6,555 nucleotides of DNA. Origin: an uncultured Aquificaceae bacterium. GTDB lineage: Bacteria > Aquificota > Aquificia > Aquificales > Aquificaceae. Position 1 is the first letter of the stretch. The number at the start of each line of letters is the position of its first letter. A program made the translations under genes and the position numbers. Of this stretch, positions 5,108 to 6,555 are shown in pieces. The notes beneath the pieces were generated by a model that was given only the letters and a program-made list of their open reading frames with translations, was not told where the DNA came from and did no database searches. The DNA is taken from contig CALLAD010000152.1 of assembly GCA_938002625.1 (NCBI GenBank), positions 1 through 6,555 on the forward strand. The letters are read 5' to 3'.

Positions 5108-6555
5108 ATATGTGGTCCAGAAAGGTACCTTCTTCTACTTTCTATTGCCACAAAGGCAATTACCATGAAGGAAGATATTATGAAAAGCCTTGCTAAAACT
5201 ACTTCCCAATTAGTATTAGCTAAAACCTTAGGTGCTTGCACTATTCCCCATTGGTATATAAGGCTTACCAAAAAGATGGGAGAAACTATGGCAAAGAAGT
5301 AAACAAGAGATTTGGGAATTTTTATAAATACATCCCTTGTAAGTTCATGATGGAACTTGTTCACACCAAAGATCCATACGAAAACAATAACTTCCAAAAG
5401 ACCAAAGAATACCAGCATAAAGGTACCAGCCCAAAAATCCAGCTCATCAATAAAACCAGGTACAAAGGCGGAAAGAAAGGCACCCACTGAAACCATAAGC
5501 ATGGACACGTTTACCGCCTTTGAATGGCTCCACCTCATCTCATCCTCAAAGAGGGCTATTAGGGGTTGAGTTAGGGCAAGGGAAGAGGTAAGGGCTGCTA
5601 TGAAAAGCAAGAAAAACCAAACAGCGGAGAGGAGCCAACCTAAGGGCAATGCCATAAGCACGGCGGGCATGGACATAAAGCCCAGTCTAAAGGTTCCCTC
5701 TTTGGCAAGCTCTGGAACAGCCAAGGCTCCAAACATGGCAAAGGCAGCAGGTATAGCAATAGAAGCTCCTATAACGACCTCCACAAACTCATTGATCCCA
5801 GCGGTCCAAAGGCCAGTTTTTAGCACATCCTCCCTGTATTTTACATAGCTGGCATAAGTTGCTATGGCACCCATTCCCAAAGAAAGGGTAAAGAATATTT
5901 GGCCAGAGGCTTCAAGCCAAACCTGTGGATCCCATATCTTGCTAAAGTCTGGCTTGTATATGAATATAAGACCCTCTAATCCTTGCCCTCCTCTTATGGA
6001 TAGGGAAACTATTGCCAGAAATATACCCATAAGGAGAAGGGTTGGAATGCCTATTTTAGCGGTAAGCTCTATACCCTTTACCACTCCCCTTTGAAGTATG
6101 TACCAGTTTATGGCAAGGGTAATAACTAAGAAGAGAATAGCAATAAATGAAGGTTGTGTATAACTCTTGAAAAATTCTAAATAAGGTGCCATGGCTACCT
6201 TAGGATCATCGCTTACGATGGGCTCTGGCATCAGACCAAACAGGGAAAGAAAGGCAAAGCCCAAGGTCCAAGACTCTATGTATATGTAATAGCAAACTAT
6301 TAAAAAGGGAATTAAAACACCCACAGAGCCCAATACCCTTGCCCAGTTGGCATGATGGAAAAGGGATCCCATTATTCCCGTCATGGAGCCGTGGCCCTTG
6401 CTTCCTGCATACCTGCCTATTACCCATTCAAGAACCATAAGGGGCAAGCCAAGGAGGAAAAGGGATACAAAATAGGGAATCATAAAGGCTCCACCACCGT
6501 ATAGGGCTACCTTTGAAGGAAACCTTAAAAGGTTTCCAAGACCTACTGCATTACC
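5104..6555 (-). CDS. snf: LeuT-like sodium:amino acid symporter (SNF/NSS family), N-terminus cut off
   Basis: An inner-membrane Na+-coupled importer of the neurotransmitter:sodium symporter family. The frame stays open to the window edge, so the gene continues past 6555. Translation at the edge begins GNAVGLGNLLRFP, LeuT TM1 from about Gly20, so only some 19 residues are missing; an internal ATG at 6483 is not the start. The 483 visible residues cover the rest of the 12-helix fold. Against Aquifex LeuT (from memory), sodium and substrate residues are kept: Asn2, Ala3 and Asn8 in TM1, Tyr90 (LeuT Tyr108), Phe222, Thr223 and Ser225 in FFTLSLG (LeuT 253-256), Asn255 (286), Thr323 and Ser324 (354-355), with gate residues Arg11 (30) and Asp373 (404). 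The hydrophobic pocket differs: Ile86 for Val104, Met228 for Phe259, Leu328 for Ile359. The loop after TM3 is about 13 residues shorter. An amino acid substrate is expected; which one is unknown. It is the first visible gene of the block. Confidence 0.95.
   Translation of the reverse strand, partial: GNAVGLGNLLRFPSKVALYGGGAFMIPYFVSLFLLGLPLMVLEWVIGRYAGSKGHGSMTGIMGSLFHHANWARVLGSVGVLIPFLIVCYYIYIESWTLGFAFLSLFGLMPEPIVSDDPKVAMAPYLEFFKSYTQPSFIAILFLVITLAINWYILQRGVVKGIELTAKIGIPTLLLMGIFLAIVSLSIRGGQGLEGLIFIYKPDFSKIWDPQVWLEASGQIFFTLSLGMGAIATYASYVKYREDVLKTGLWTAGINEFVEVVIGASIAIPAAFAMFGALAVPELAKEGTFRLGFMSMPAVLMALPLGWLLSAVWFFLLFIAALTSSLALTQPLIALFEDEMRWSHSKAVNVSMLMVSVGAFLSAFVPGFIDELDFWAGTFMLVFFGLLEVIVFVWIFGVNKFHHELTRDVFIKIPKSLVYFFAIVSPIFLVSLIYQWGIVQAPKVLANTNWEVVLARLFIISSFMVIAFVAIESRRRYLSGPHI

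Noticed and set aside
6206..6427. A 73-codon - strand frame inside the transporter gene
   Set aside because: Its frame differs from the LeuT-like frame, which is conserved throughout; the translation has no membrane pattern or known motif.
6481..6483. ATG at 6483 as the transporter start
   Set aside because: The frame continues upstream to the window edge and encodes the TM1 sodium- and substrate-binding segment, so this Met is internal (it matches an internal Met of LeuT).
1..6555. CRISPR arrays, insertion sequences, tRNA or rRNA genes, long direct repeats
   Set aside because: I looked on both strands and saw no repeat-spacer pattern, transposase motif or RNA gene; almost all bases are used by conserved coding genes.

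Overview
The window carries one partial gene on the + strand and six genes, the last one partial, packed head-to-tail on the - strand. It looks like a chromosomal stretch from a thermophilic bacterium of the Aquificaceae (Aquifex/Hydrogenobacter/Thermocrinis relatives). I infer this from protein resemblance recalled from memory. The deacetylase matches Aquifex aeolicus HDLP almost motif for motif, with a constant +1 residue offset at every active-site position. The transporter matches Aquifex LeuT closely. The DNA is AT-rich, uses many AGG, AGA and ATA codons, encodes proteins rich in Lys, Glu and Ile, and has almost no intergenic space. I cannot name genus or species.

Layout: positions 1-330 (+) hold the C-terminal end of a Mut7-C/PIN-type RNase-like protein with a zinc ribbon. 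Its last 18 bp overlap the end of the convergent hemG. Reading the - strand in transcription order (right to left) gives: a LeuT-like sodium-coupled amino acid transporter (5104-6555, N-terminus cut off by the window); a soluble CBS-CBS / relic GGDEF / PDC (Cache-like) sensor protein (3824-5107); an HDLP-type zinc deacetylase (2710-3840); a 76-bp gap, the only intergenic space in the window; then thiS (2427-2633), thiG (1623-2426) and hemG (313-1626).

Junctions are tight: ATGA overlaps at transporter/CBS and thiG/hemG, a 17-bp overlap at CBS/deacetylase, and a TAA-ATG abutment at thiS/thiG. The thiG Shine-Dalgarno there is written in the codons for the ThiS glycine tail. This suggests two transcriptional blocks. 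In thiS-thiG-hemG, ThiS is the sulfur carrier, ThiG makes the thiamine thiazole ring, and HemG oxidises the porphyrinogen to porphyrin for heme. In the transporter-sensor-deacetylase block, a membrane amino acid importer is translationally coupled to a nucleotide- or ligand-sensing protein and a deacetylase.

The most interesting part is the second block. It pairs relatives of two well-known Aquifex structural models (LeuT and HDLP) with a sensor whose GGDEF and I-site motifs have decayed. The CBS-plus-deacetylase pairing recalls acuB/acuC of Bacillus subtilis, which suggests regulated deacetylation, but the substrate cannot be read from the sequence.
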